Part shown: positions 28,158-37,075 of the stretch, piece after piece
Layout of the letters: every line of letters starts with the position of its first letter
Numbering within the stretch: position 1 is the stretch's first letter
Assembly: GCA_015660885.1 (NCBI GenBank)
Contig: JACTUB010000009.1
Span: 1-64,000, forward strand
From: Methanoregulaceae archaeon
GTDB lineage: Archaea; Halobacteriota; Methanomicrobia; Methanomicrobiales; Methanospirillaceae
Direction: 5' to 3'
DNA: 64,000 nt
Notes under the pieces: model-generated
The model's database searches: none
The model's input: only the letters and a program-made list of their open reading frames with translations
Told to the model about the DNA's origin: nothing
Translations under genes and position numbers: made by a program

Positions 28158-28496
28158 ATGACAGGTCCCGTACTGGTTGAAATTGTAGGGCTGAATAATG
28201 CCGAATGCGGTCCTTTCCCTTGCGATGAGAACCGCACCTGCGGACTTTCCGGATGCTATCCCTCGGGAAAACTAAATACTTCGTTTGAGGAATTAAAACG
28301 CGTCCTGAAACACGAGTATGGTGACCGGGTTGAACTGAAACTCACTCTGATCGATAAAGGTACGCCAGATTACATTCGTTCGATAATCGAGACCGAATAT
28401 CCCCCGCTCCCCATGATCCTTGTCAACGGGCGTCTCACCCGAATCGGGCGTATTTCCCTCGAACGGATAAGAAAAGAGATTGAAAAAGAGTTCTGA
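28158..28496 (+). CDS. Cysteine-rich thioredoxin-fold protein
   Basis: 112 residues. The fold shows as VEIVGLNNAECGPFPC at the N-terminus and the cis-proline strand PPLPMILVNGRLTRIG. Four cysteines occupy residues 17-33 (ECGPFPC, TCGLSGC) instead of a single CxxC. It lies 73 bases after the FTR-rubredoxin gene on the same strand and is probably part of that redox operon. The stop abuts the stop of the convergent carbonic anhydrase gene with no gap. A role as disulfide reductant or metal-binding protein is inferred. Confidence 0.65.
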   Translation: MTGPVLVEIVGLNNAECGPFPCDENRTCGLSGCYPSGKLNTSFEELKRVLKHEYGDRVELKLTLIDKGTPDYIRSIIETEYPPLPMILVNGRLTRIGRISLERIRKEIEKEF

Positions 28497-29078
28497 TCAT
28501 ACAATTTTTGAGAGCTCGCCGTTCTCAAGATTATAATAAAGCCCGTGGATCTGGACCTTTTTTTCCTTCAGCGCAGTCTTTACCAGCGGATAGGTTTTCA
28601 GGTGCTCGATCTGAAGCCGTACATTCTCTTGCTCGATCATCCGTGAACGTTTCCTGGCGTCAGTATCTGTTGCTGGTTTTTTCATTTTTGCGTCAACACG
28701 GTGCTTGGCTTCCATCGCATTGTTGAGCCAGAGGGGAATATAATTGTCATCTGTCTCCAGGTCGAGCGCTTTCACCGCCCCGCAGTCAGAATGCCCGCAG
28801 ATCACGATATCTTTGACTTTCAGGTGTTTAAGTGCATACTCAAGCACCGTCGCAAAATTCCAGTCATGTACCGGTGCCACATTGCCGATGTTCCGCTGGA
28901 TAAAGAGCACGCCGGGATCTGCGCTGGTAATATGCCCGGTCTGGATTCGTGAATCGGAACACCCGATCCAGAGTACGGAAGGTTTCTGCCCTTTTGCCAG
29001 TTCGGAATAACGTTCATAATTCTGTTTGAAAAAGGTCTCCCTGAACTTGATATTTCCGGTAAGCAACTGATCGATCAT
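28497..29078 (-). CDS. Beta-class carbonic anhydrase
   Basis: 193 residues. Zinc ligands are Cys40 (WIGCSDSR), His96 and Cys99 (CGHSDCGAVKA), with the Asp42-Arg44 dyad of the beta class. It interconverts carbon dioxide and bicarbonate, useful both for methanogenesis from CO2 and for the carbamoyl-phosphate synthase encoded nearby. The start ATG at 29078 gives a normal N-terminus. It is convergent with the redox operon. Confidence 0.93.
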   Translation of the reverse strand: MIDQLLTGNIKFRETFFKQNYERYSELAKGQKPSVLWIGCSDSRIQTGHITSADPGVLFIQRNIGNVAPVHDWNFATVLEYALKHLKVKDIVICGHSDCGAVKALDLETDDNYIPLWLNNAMEAKHRVDAKMKKPATDTDARKRSRMIEQENVRLQIEHLKTYPLVKTALKEKKVQIHGLYYNLENGELSKIV

Positions 29079-29412
29079 AAAAATTTTTCCGCCTGTGAAC
29101 TGAAGACCTGTATCTACCAGAGATACGAATGTCTTATTTCTTGCTGGAAGGGAGGATCTATTAACCTTTCGAAATTATTTTATGATCCCGGGATCGAAGG
29201 CCTGTCAGGAAAAATAATACCTCATAAAGGAAGTCTCAAACCTTTGTATTTACCGATGGCAATAGAATATACCAGGTCGGATCCTACGAAAAGCGGGCGC
29301 AATTCCTGTTCAATTACCAACATCTATGGGTCATTTTGATATCATATTTAAGAGTAAAAAGGTGTTCTGACTTATGTTTTCTCCAGGCCCCGATTGTGTG
29401 TAATTTGTCCCT
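29079..29412. other. Intergenic region without visible genes
   Basis: No reading frame, RNA gene or clear repeat is seen. It should hold the carbonic anhydrase promoter and the end of the kinase-like gene. Confidence 0.4.
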
Positions 29413-30282
29413 TTAGTGAGGGAAAAGATTACCAAACGATTTGGTTTCGTGATCTTTCATAATTTTCCTGATATACGGTCCGAAAATGGATAGATCACGG
29501 GATGTTTCAAAATCAATAAAATAAGGTTCCTTACTGGATTTTTCAATAATAACATTTCCATATTTCACGTCATTAATATAAATATCACAATTATGAATTT
29601 TAGTAACTTGTTGAAATATATTTTCAACGAATTGTGCATCAACAACACGATAAAGACTTGCAGATTTGTCCTCAGTCTGAATCAGCCAGCGGTTTTCATC
29701 GGGATATGTATACAATTCGGGACGAGCTTCGACGTCATGATCAATAATTACGGCTCCGATGTTGTACAAGCTCTCCCGGACGGTGGGGCCATTGATGAAA
29801 GAAAATGTTATCGATAAATAATCGAAATCAACATCCATGATTGACGGAATATTGATATTTTTTCCCAATAATCTTAAGTATGCTTTTAATTCATTCACGA
29901 ATCTGAAGGTATTCCTATCAAAATATTTCTTGACGCCGATGATACCGAACCGGGAAATGAGATATATTTTAAATTTTTTTCTCGGTAAAAAATGTTCATC
30001 ATCGACAACGGGAAGAGAATCAATCGATACCTGGTTGGGTAATATATAACCATCCTGATCAAATTCGCCCAGAATATATTCAGGAGACCTGAGAATCTCT
30101 GCATAAAGGTTTTCGTTACCCTCTTTTTTTACTCCGATTTCTTCAAGTGAAGTCCGTGGTCCCGATTCCCTGAATTTCAGTACATCTTCTTTTTTCGCCA
30201 TCAGGGAAAGCAGTTCCCGTCTGGCATTCAGTATATATCTGATTTTGGTCAGACAAAAAACATAAGCTTCTGGAAGGAACAC
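29413..30282 (-). CDS. Protein-kinase-fold protein (LPS-kinase/RIO-like)
   Basis: 289 residues from a GTG at 30282 that directly follows AAAGGGG. A TATA-like TATAAAATA lies so close that the true start may be the ATG at 30201 (262 residues). Middle region: KKFKIYLISRFGIIGVKKYFD (beta strand with a Lys, ATP-site-like), then the catalytic-loop-like DVKYGNVII and the metal-binding-like FIDFETSRD in place of DFG. These match the kinase fold of lipopolysaccharide kinases and RIO-type enzymes. The HxD histidine is not obvious, so activity is uncertain. It is not in an operon; the substrate may be a glycan or lipid. Confidence 0.55.
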   Translation of the reverse strand: MFLPEAYVFCLTKIRYILNARRELLSLMAKKEDVLKFRESGPRTSLEEIGVKKEGNENLYAEILRSPEYILGEFDQDGYILPNQVSIDSLPVVDDEHFLPRKKFKIYLISRFGIIGVKKYFDRNTFRFVNELKAYLRLLGKNINIPSIMDVDFDYLSITFSFINGPTVRESLYNIGAVIIDHDVEARPELYTYPDENRWLIQTEDKSASLYRVVDAQFVENIFQQVTKIHNCDIYINDVKYGNVIIEKSSKEPYFIDFETSRDLSIFGPYIRKIMKDHETKSFGNLFPH

Positions 30283-30704
30283 CCCCTTTATTTTATAGTT
30301 AATAGTTACTCACCCGTGTACTCATTTTCGAAAAAAAGCAGGAGACTATGTTCCGGAATCTGCTTTTTATTGCCGGTTTTTTATTTTTCGTGTTGTTCAC
30401 CTCATGAGGTGCAGGGCAGTACCGGAAAGAGAGATGGGTATATCCGGTCAATACGGGATATTTAATCAATCTATTAATGGGAATGTATAAATTCTAAGTG
30501 GTTGAAGCGTCTTCCTGACGGTCATACCGGATGATTCAATCAATCAATCTCAGATTCTGACGGATATTTGTCACTCGGCAGGAATTAACGATCGAAGGAA
30601 GAGGATCAATAAACTGATCCTGCAGGAATGCACGATTGATTTCAGGCAATCCTGCCCATCTTCTTCCGACGCCCATAAAACCCTTCAGCACTAACTGTAT
30701 TCCA
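30283..30704. other. Divergent intergenic region
   Basis: It separates the leftward kinase-like gene from the rightward helicase. A frame continuing from 30636 into the helicase has no ribosome site and unlikely composition. No other feature is seen. Confidence 0.4.
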
Positions 30705-32714
30705 ATGGACACCTTCGACACCTATTTCCCGTATGCTGAATACCGTCCGGGCCAGCGCCATATGCTTGAAGTTGCAGCGAAGTGCGCACGGGAGGGGGGT
30801 ATCAGTATGATCGATGCCCCGACCGGCAGCGGAAAGTCGAGTGTTGTCGCATCCCTTCTTGCGGAACGCAAAGGGAAAAAAGTGGTAATCGCGGTACGCA
30901 CGGTAAGCCAGCTCACCACATTCATCCGCGAGTTAGAGCTGGTGCGCAAAAAAAAAACCCAGCTCAAAGCAGTGTACCTCGTCGGCAAAGGGAGCATGTG
31001 CCCGCTTGGGGGTGAAGGAGATGTGTACCGCAGGTGTGAGGGGGTGAAGGCATTCTCAAACTCGCTCATACGTGACCGTGCAGAACGAGGGGCACTCATT
31101 CCTGCAAAGGATCCATTTATCATCCAGCAGATCCGGCGCATGGACAAGGAACACCCCCTCTTCTGCCCGTATTATATAAACAGCAAAATGTTTGTGCAGG
31201 CTGAGGCTGGTGGTGTCAAGATGGTGCCCTCAACAGTACTCCGCGCCAAGGCAGACAGGGTGATTGCAAACCCGGTACCACCGCGGGAACTGGGGGAATT
31301 CTGCGGGCAAATCTGCCCCTATGAACTGATGATGCATGCCGCCCGGAATGCCGATGTAATCATCCTGAACTATTACCACCTGTTTGACCGGAAGATTCGG
31401 GAGCAACTCTATGCCAACCTCGGTGTCGAGCCGCAGGACATTCTGCTTCTTGTTGATGAGGCACACAATTGCGGTGACGTCGTCACCAGCATCGAAAGTG
31501 TAACCCTCGAAGAACGCGATCTCGAACAGGCGTCACGGGAGCTCTCCGGCATGCGCAAACGATACAGAGGTGCAGAAGCTGTCCAGCATGTCCTGCCCAG
31601 GCTCACCGAGTTTATCCGTGGACTTGCAAACTCCGGGGAGGTGGAGGACTGGTTCGATCCTTCTATATTCGACAGGATGGTAGTGCGCGAATCCCTCTAT
31701 AAGAACATGGATGCGATTGTTGATGACCTCATAATACTTGCTGAGTCCATCCGGGAAAAGAACTTAAAAACAGGGGAATATCGCGAAACCGCAATCGAGA
31801 GACTGACGGAATTCTTGTTTCGGCTCTCGCAGTCAGCAAAAGACTCTGCCTATCTTACCATATACCGGAAAGGAGCAGCAGGGATCACCTTGGAAGTGCG
31901 TAATATTGATCCGTCTGTCCCGCTGCAGGAAATCTGCACCGCACATGCCTGCTGCGTCATGATCTCTGGAACATTTTCACCGGTCGATAATTTCGCACGC
32001 TATTACTTTGGGGACATACCGGTGAAAACACTTACCCTGCCAAACGCGTTTCCCAAAGAAAATCGTATTATCTGTTGTGCAAACGATATTACAACAGCGT
32101 TTTCAATGCGGCAGAATACACAAAACAGTGCACGGATCGTTGAATACATCAGAGCATTCTGTGCCCTCAAAGGAAACCGGGCAATCTATTTTCCCAGCTA
32201 CCAGATTCTTGAGATATATGCAAACCTTACCGTCCCGCATATCCGGCAAAGAAAAGTCTTTATCGAGCCACGGGATGCAGCTGACGCGGGTGCGGCGCTC
32301 TCGACATTCCTGTCGCTTCCGGCCCGTGGTGAGTCAGGAGTTTTATTTGCCGTGTGTGGTGGAAAGTGGAGCGAAGGGCTGGATTACCGGGGTGAGATGC
32401 TGAAGGGAGCGATGGTGATCGGACTGCCGCTTGCACCCTTCAATCGCGTACGGAAGATGATGATAGAATATTTCAGGCATAAGTTTGGTGACGACGGTGA
32501 GTTTCTTTGTTATACGCTGCCAGCTATCAATCGTTCCCTTCAGGCATTGGGTAGGGTGCTACGTACACCGGAAGATCGTGGTGTATTAGTTCTGGGTGAA
32601 AAGCGATTCCTGGAAAAGAGGATTCATAATGCGCTCCCTGCATGGCTTCAGGATGAGATGATCGAGTGTAATGTGGCGCTGTTCCAGAAGGTGATAGCAC
32701 AATGGAAATTATAG
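30705..32714 (+). CDS. XPD/Rad3-family (DinG-like) DNA helicase
   Basis: 669 residues from the ATG at 30705, at which the family N-terminus (YFPYAEYRPGQRHML, the Q-motif-like region) begins. It has Walker A DAPTGSGKSS near residue 40, motif Ia VRTVSQL, cysteines in GSMCPLG, RRCEG, LFCPYY and GEFCGQICPYE that can ligate the 4Fe-4S cluster of XPD helicases, the DEAH box LLVDEAHN, and motif VI QALGRVLRTPEDRG. It unwinds DNA 5' to 3' and acts in excision repair in archaea. The stop overlaps the ogt start by 13 bases, giving a DNA-repair operon. Confidence 0.92.
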   Translation: MDTFDTYFPYAEYRPGQRHMLEVAAKCAREGGISMIDAPTGSGKSSVVASLLAERKGKKVVIAVRTVSQLTTFIRELELVRKKKTQLKAVYLVGKGSMCPLGGEGDVYRRCEGVKAFSNSLIRDRAERGALIPAKDPFIIQQIRRMDKEHPLFCPYYINSKMFVQAEAGGVKMVPSTVLRAKADRVIANPVPPRELGEFCGQICPYELMMHAARNADVIILNYYHLFDRKIREQLYANLGVEPQDILLLVDEAHNCGDVVTSIESVTLEERDLEQASRELSGMRKRYRGAEAVQHVLPRLTEFIRGLANSGEVEDWFDPSIFDRMVVRESLYKNMDAIVDDLIILAESIREKNLKTGEYRETAIERLTEFLFRLSQSAKDSAYLTIYRKGAAGITLEVRNIDPSVPLQEICTAHACCVMISGTFSPVDNFARYYFGDIPVKTLTLPNAFPKENRIICCANDITTAFSMRQNTQNSARIVEYIRAFCALKGNRAIYFPSYQILEIYANLTVPHIRQRKVFIEPRDAADAGAALSTFLSLPARGESGVLFAVCGGKWSEGLDYRGEMLKGAMVIGLPLAPFNRVRKMMIEYFRHKFGDDGEFLCYTLPAINRSLQALGRVLRTPEDRGVLVLGEKRFLEKRIHNALPAWLQDEMIECNVALFQKVIAQWKL

Positions 32715-33151
32715 GGGGTTCCTGCCGGTTCGGGCTCTGGTTCGTCCATGTCTGGTGGAACGGCATGATCGTCCACCAGGTCAGGTTCACGACAACCGGT
32801 ATATCCGGTGAGGTACCTGCCCTGATCAGGCAATACTGCGGGGGACGTAATGTCAGGCTTTCACAGCTTGATAGTATTGCTATCCACGAAGATACAGTTT
32901 ACAGTCGGATCTACCGCGCAGTGCAGGATATACCGTATGGGAGCACATCGACCTATGGAGAGATCGCAGCCAGGGTAAGGACATCCCCCCGCGTAGTTGG
33001 ACAGGCGATGGCACGCAACCCTACACCACTGGTCGTTCCCTGCCACCGTATCCTGGCTGCTGATGGTGTTGGAGGATTTACTCCATCCGTCGATATAAAG
33101 ATGGCATTACTCGCGATGGAAAAAAAAGGATTGCGCAGGGTGAAGATTTGA
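32702..33151 (+). CDS. ogt: Methylated-DNA--protein-cysteine methyltransferase
   Basis: 149 residues. The C-terminal 85 residues form the O6-alkylguanine-DNA alkyltransferase domain: QDIPYGSTSTYGEIA, the helix-turn-helix RVVGQAMARNPTP with the arginine finger, and the active site VVPCHRILAADG (acceptor Cys). It repairs O6-methylguanine by suicide transfer of the alkyl group. The start lies within the last codons of the XPD-type helicase gene (13-base overlap), so both are translated together. The N-terminal domain is short, as in other archaeal forms. Confidence 0.95.
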   Translation: MEIIGGSCRFGLWFVHVWWNGMIVHQVRFTTTGISGEVPALIRQYCGGRNVRLSQLDSIAIHEDTVYSRIYRAVQDIPYGSTSTYGEIAARVRTSPRVVGQAMARNPTPLVVPCHRILAADGVGGFTPSVDIKMALLAMEKKGLRRVKI

Positions 33152-33231
33152 TACCACAATCGTTACCTCTCTTTGGTTTCCTGCCCATGATTTAAAAGTT
33201 CAGAAATCATTTTTATATACGGGGCACAGCT

Positions 33232-33852
33232 GTGAGATCTGCAGTGGTACTGGTTGGTGGCGAGGCACGACGTGCAAACGGGCAGGAAAAGTATTTTTTC
33301 ACCTATCTTGGCCGGACATTTATCGAACGTCTGGTCGATTCTCTCCAGCAGGTTGTCGATGAGATTATCCTCGTTGCCAGAGACCCTGAACAATGTAAAC
33401 GGTTCAATAGCATTGAGGGAGTTCGATGCATAGCCGATATCCGGTTAAGAGTCGGACCAGTTGGTGGACTTCATGCCGGATCACTGGCTGCACAGGGCGA
33501 TCTAATCTTTGTCTCTGCTTGCGATATGCCGTGTATCGACCCCAAGGTAATTGCATACCTTTTTGATCATATTGACAATTATGATGCAGTGATTCCCCGG
33601 TGGAACCCTGACATGCTCGAACCTCTTCATGCAGTCTATCGCAGGACTGCTCTTGTCAAATATTTGGAATGTCATAATTCCCAATCGCTCCGTGAGATGG
33701 TCATGAACCTTTCTGTCAGGTATATCATGGTTGATGAGTTACAATTGATTGACCCTGAACTCCGGACGTTCACTAACATCAACAAGCTCGAAGATCTTGA
33801 GCACATCAACTCCCCTGGGCTAAAACCATTCACCAATCAAAAAAACCTATAA
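33232..33852 (+). CDS. mobA: Molybdenum cofactor guanylyltransferase (MobA-like)
   Basis: 206 residues from the GTG at 33232. The nucleotide-binding N-terminus is AVVLVGGEARRANGQEKYFF (the GG-x-RR-x-G-x-K loop), followed by VGPVGGLHAG and the metal-binding CDMPCID motif. MobA attaches GMP to molybdopterin (or tungstopterin) to make the guanine dinucleotide cofactor that formylmethanofuran dehydrogenase and formate dehydrogenase need. A TATA-like TTTAAAAG at 33191-33198 fits the GTG. It lies 80 bases after ogt and has its own likely promoter. Confidence 0.85.
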   Translation: MRSAVVLVGGEARRANGQEKYFFTYLGRTFIERLVDSLQQVVDEIILVARDPEQCKRFNSIEGVRCIADIRLRVGPVGGLHAGSLAAQGDLIFVSACDMPCIDPKVIAYLFDHIDNYDAVIPRWNPDMLEPLHAVYRRTALVKYLECHNSQSLREMVMNLSVRYIMVDELQLIDPELRTFTNINKLEDLEHINSPGLKPFTNQKNL

Positions 33853-33886
33853 GTATTCAGTGATTATGTAGCAACTTACCACAGAG

Positions 33887-33897
33887 TATATAAATAT
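33887..33897 (+). promoter_or_regulatory. TATA box of the sensor/histidine kinase pair
   Basis: TATATAAATAT predicts a transcript start near 33920. This lies downstream of the GTG at 33903 and therefore rules against that start for the first sensor gene. Confidence 0.6.
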
Positions 33898-33974
33898 ATG
33901 TAGTGAAATTAATACTAATTACTAAATCCGGTTCAACTCACCGGTTTGGCTGGGAATTCGGTAGGGGACGGTCA

Positions 33975-34820
33975 GTGGCGCATTTATCTGTTGAAAATGT
34001 GGAAGTGCTGCGACTCTTCATCGTCACTGCTGCAACCATTGTTGCCATTCTTACAACTATCTTTTCGCTTCTGAATGGCATTATTAACGTCTTCCCTTTT
34101 CACTTTATCCTGCCGATTATCCTTGTTGTATATTTTTACCCGGAACGAGGTGTACTCTTCTCACTGGGATTGGGCCTGATGTATATCGGTCTCATTTACC
34201 TTCTGGGGAATTCTGATCCAATCCTGATTGCTATTTCAACAGCATGGTTCGCGATCTTTATCACTATTGGGGTTGTCGCATCATCCTATGCAATCAAGTT
34301 GCGTGAAGAAACCACACGGGTCCGGAACATTCTGGACACATCCCATGATGGCATTTTCTGTTTTAACCTTAAGGATCTGCAAATTCGTGACATAAACCGT
34401 AAATGCGCCCAATGGCTGAACTACGATCGCGAGGAGCTTCTCGGTAAGGAGATCTCTGTCATCTGGACCGACAAGGAAGAACTAAAACGGTTCATTGCAG
34501 ACGTGACAAAAGACCAAAAACACACAGAATGGGAAGTTAATTTTCTTGGACGTAACAATGCAGTTTCCAGATTTGTTATTTCCGCGATGTTTGAAACAAA
34601 AGAGCACTTGCTCTGTTCTGCCGTCAATATCACCGATAGTAAAATCGTTGACGAGGAGATTATTAAAACACTTAATGATCTTGAACAACAAGTCAAAGCG
34701 CGTACTGCAGATCTGGAGCGGATTAACGAGAAACTTCGGGCAGAGATCCTTGAATGCCGAAGGTTTGAAAGCACAGTCCTGTCCGGGCAGTCCACACAGC
34801 CAAAAAGGGAGAATATATGA
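33975..34820 (+). CDS. Four-span PAS sensor protein without kinase domain, paralogue of the next gene
   Basis: 281 residues from the GTG at 33975. An earlier GTG (33903) precedes the predicted transcript start, and from 33975 the N-terminus lines up residue for residue with the next gene (both have TIFSL at 28-32). Four membrane spans (about 12-32, 43-60, 62-80, 90-108) are followed by a PAS domain (residues ~115-225, TSHDGIFCFNLKDLQIRDIN, CAQWLNYDREELLG, CSAVNITDSK) and a coiled coil to residue ~270. The protein ends at RRFESTVL, just where the next protein enters its dimerisation/phosphoacceptor region. It overlaps the kinase gene by ATGA and may form heterodimers with it. Confidence 0.8.
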   Translation: MAHLSVENVEVLRLFIVTAATIVAILTTIFSLLNGIINVFPFHFILPIILVVYFYPERGVLFSLGLGLMYIGLIYLLGNSDPILIAISTAWFAIFITIGVVASSYAIKLREETTRVRNILDTSHDGIFCFNLKDLQIRDINRKCAQWLNYDREELLGKEISVIWTDKEELKRFIADVTKDQKHTEWEVNFLGRNNAVSRFVISAMFETKEHLLCSAVNITDSKIVDEEIIKTLNDLEQQVKARTADLERINEKLRAEILECRRFESTVLSGQSTQPKRENI

Positions 34821-36289
34821 CCCTTCCTGTTGCCATCAGGCACCGTATTTTCTGGACGATAACGATTGTAGTATCTATCATCATTGCCATCTGGGCAACT
34901 ATCTTTTCCCTGACCCATGCTATTGATGAAGTCTTTCCATTTCTCTACTTCCTGCCTATAATTCTCTTTGTGAATTATTACCCAAAAAAGGGTGTACTCT
35001 TCTCGCTTTCGCTCAGCACGATCTTTCTCGTGCTGGTCTATTTTTTCAGTAACTTTAACCCGAATCAGGTCGCCGTGTCTACAGGTTGGTTTGTGATCTT
35101 TGTCATAATTGGTTTTGTCACATCCTCATTTGCGGAAGGACTCAAAGAAGAAGAGAGAAAATACCGGGAGATCTTCGAAAATTCCCAAGCCGGAATATTC
35201 ACTTTTGATCTCACAACGCAACGCATCCAGGAGATGAATGGAAGATGCGCACAGATGCTAGGATACGATCGAAGTGACCTGATCAATGAAGAACTAAACC
35301 GCATCTTTCCTGATTCTACGGAGCGGAATACGTTCATTACCCAGATCCAAAAGAATGCAGAAATAGGGGATATTGAACTTATCCTTCATAAACGGAAGGG
35401 TGATGCTCGCCAGTTCCTTGTTTCTGCATCTCTTTCCCCGGGGAATATTGTGATCTGTTCTGCTATCGATATAACTGAGCGTAAACTCGCAGAACGGGTC
35501 ATCCAGAAGGCACGTGAGGATCTCGAGAAAAAGGTAAAAGAGCGATCTGAAGAACTCATTCGGGCAAATGAGGGACTCAAAGCGGAGATCCTAGAACGGA
35601 AACATTTTGAAGCAACACTCCAGCTCGCAAATCGCAAACTTAACACACTCTCCTCGATTACCCGTCATGATATCCTCAACCAGATAACTGCGATTGTGAT
35701 GTATGTCTCGCTTGCAGAAGAGATGGTCCAAGATCCTGCACTCCTTTCATATCTCAAGAAGATCGAACAGACCACTCAGATGATCCAGAAACAGATCAGA
35801 TTTGCCCGTGATTATGAGGATCTTGGGGTAAACTCTCCCCGTTGGCAAAGTATTGCTGCAACCATCAGTAAAGCAATTGCCGGCCTTGAACTTGGCAATG
35901 TCCAAGTAGAGAAGGATGTGGGGGACCTTGAGATATATGCGGATGTGCTGCTTGAGAAGGTATTTTACAATATCGTGGATAACGCATTACGTCATGGGCA
36001 GAAGGTAACAAAAATCCGGTTCTCATCACAGGAGAACGGTGAGGGTACCACAATTTTCTGCGAAGATAATGGTATAGGAGTCCCGAAAAGCATGAAAGAG
36101 GGAATTTTCAAACGCGAGTATTACCGGAATACCGGTTATGGGCTCTTCTTGGCCGCAGAGATCCTGAATATAACCGGCCTCTCCATTAGCGAGACCGGAG
36201 AACCGGAATCAGGGGCACGATTCGAGATCCGGATCCCAAAAGGGATTTACAGGCTCAGTAAAAAGCAGATACCTCCTGAATCAAGCTGA
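34817..36289 (+). CDS. Membrane PAS histidine kinase
   Basis: 490 residues. Four membrane spans (about 12-32, 40-54, 60-77, 88-106), a PAS domain (114-225: ENSQAGIFTFDLTTQRIQEMN, QMLGYDRSDL), a coiled coil (226-275), the phosphoacceptor motif SSITRHDILNQI (His284), and a C-terminal HATPase with N box NIVDNALRHG, G1 EDNGIGVP and G2 NTGYGLFLAAEIL. It should autophosphorylate in response to a membrane or cytoplasmic signal. No response regulator is encoded next to it, as is common in methanogens. It is translated from the stop of its kinase-less paralogue. Confidence 0.9.
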   Translation: MTLPVAIRHRIFWTITIVVSIIIAIWATIFSLTHAIDEVFPFLYFLPIILFVNYYPKKGVLFSLSLSTIFLVLVYFFSNFNPNQVAVSTGWFVIFVIIGFVTSSFAEGLKEEERKYREIFENSQAGIFTFDLTTQRIQEMNGRCAQMLGYDRSDLINEELNRIFPDSTERNTFITQIQKNAEIGDIELILHKRKGDARQFLVSASLSPGNIVICSAIDITERKLAERVIQKAREDLEKKVKERSEELIRANEGLKAEILERKHFEATLQLANRKLNTLSSITRHDILNQITAIVMYVSLAEEMVQDPALLSYLKKIEQTTQMIQKQIRFARDYEDLGVNSPRWQSIAATISKAIAGLELGNVQVEKDVGDLEIYADVLLEKVFYNIVDNALRHGQKVTKIRFSSQENGEGTTIFCEDNGIGVPKSMKEGIFKREYYRNTGYGLFLAAEILNITGLSISETGEPESGARFEIRIPKGIYRLSKKQIPPESS

Positions 36290-36310
36290 CATTTGTTTTT
36301 AAATATTCGT

Positions 36311-37075
36311 TCAGAGATTTTTCTTCCGGCCACTTGCATCCCGCATATAATGGCCAAATTCACTTTTAAGAAGTAAATCTCCGGAAAACACCGGACCATC
36401 CCTGCAGACCCGGAGGCCTGACGGATCTACGCAGCATGAACCACAGATACCTACCCCGCATTTCATATAGCGATGCAGTGAGAATTCCGTTTTATGGGCA
36501 ATTCCTTTTTCTTCAACTTTGGCAAGGACAGTACGCATCATCGTCTCTGGACCGCAGACCGCAATCCTGTCATACACACCGAGGTTTAAATCATCCATGA
36601 GAGTAGTTACAAACCCGTGCTGTCCCAATGACCCGTCATCAGTCGCGATGAGCACATCCGTACACTCATCAAGCTGGTCAACAAACAGAAGTTCGGATTC
36701 GGTTCTTGCCCCCAGAAGGAGGGTCATAACGCAGTCGGCCCGTGCAAGCGGAAGAAGGGGCGCAGCCCCAACACCTCCTGCAATCGCAAGTACTTTTTCA
36801 CCCTTGGTAAAACCATTCCCAAACGGGCCGCGGATTCCCAGCTTTTCGCCCGTGCCAAGAGCGAACATGGCAGTGGTTGCATCGCCGGCTTTTTGCACTG
36901 TGATAGTGTTTTCTGACGACAGCGCCATGGGAATTTCATCAACTCCGGGAATCCAGACCATGACAAATTGCCCCGGGGAAAATGAAAACGTGCGGTCAAA
37001 AACGAATGTGCGGATGAGTGATGTTTCTTTTTTCACCCGCAGGATTGACACGGTTACAGACAGGTCATCATTCAT
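36311..37075 (-). CDS. pyrK: Dihydroorotate dehydrogenase B, electron-transfer subunit
   Basis: 254 residues from the ATG at 37075; a longer frame would run 80 bases into pyrD. FAD domain with the PGQFVMVWIPG motif and LGIRGPFGNGF, NAD-binding AGGVGAAPLLPLA and VCGPETMMRTV, then a 2Fe-2S site CGVGICGSCCVDPSG with a last Cys in RVCRDGP. It passes electrons from PyrD to NAD or another carrier. It overlaps the end of pyrD by 8 bases, so the two subunits are coupled. Confidence 0.94.
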   Translation of the reverse strand: MNDDLSVTVSILRVKKETSLIRTFVFDRTFSFSPGQFVMVWIPGVDEIPMALSSENTITVQKAGDATTAMFALGTGEKLGIRGPFGNGFTKGEKVLAIAGGVGAAPLLPLARADCVMTLLLGARTESELLFVDQLDECTDVLIATDDGSLGQHGFVTTLMDDLNLGVYDRIAVCGPETMMRTVLAKVEEKGIAHKTEFSLHRYMKCGVGICGSCCVDPSGLRVCRDGPVFSGDLLLKSEFGHYMRDASGRKKNL

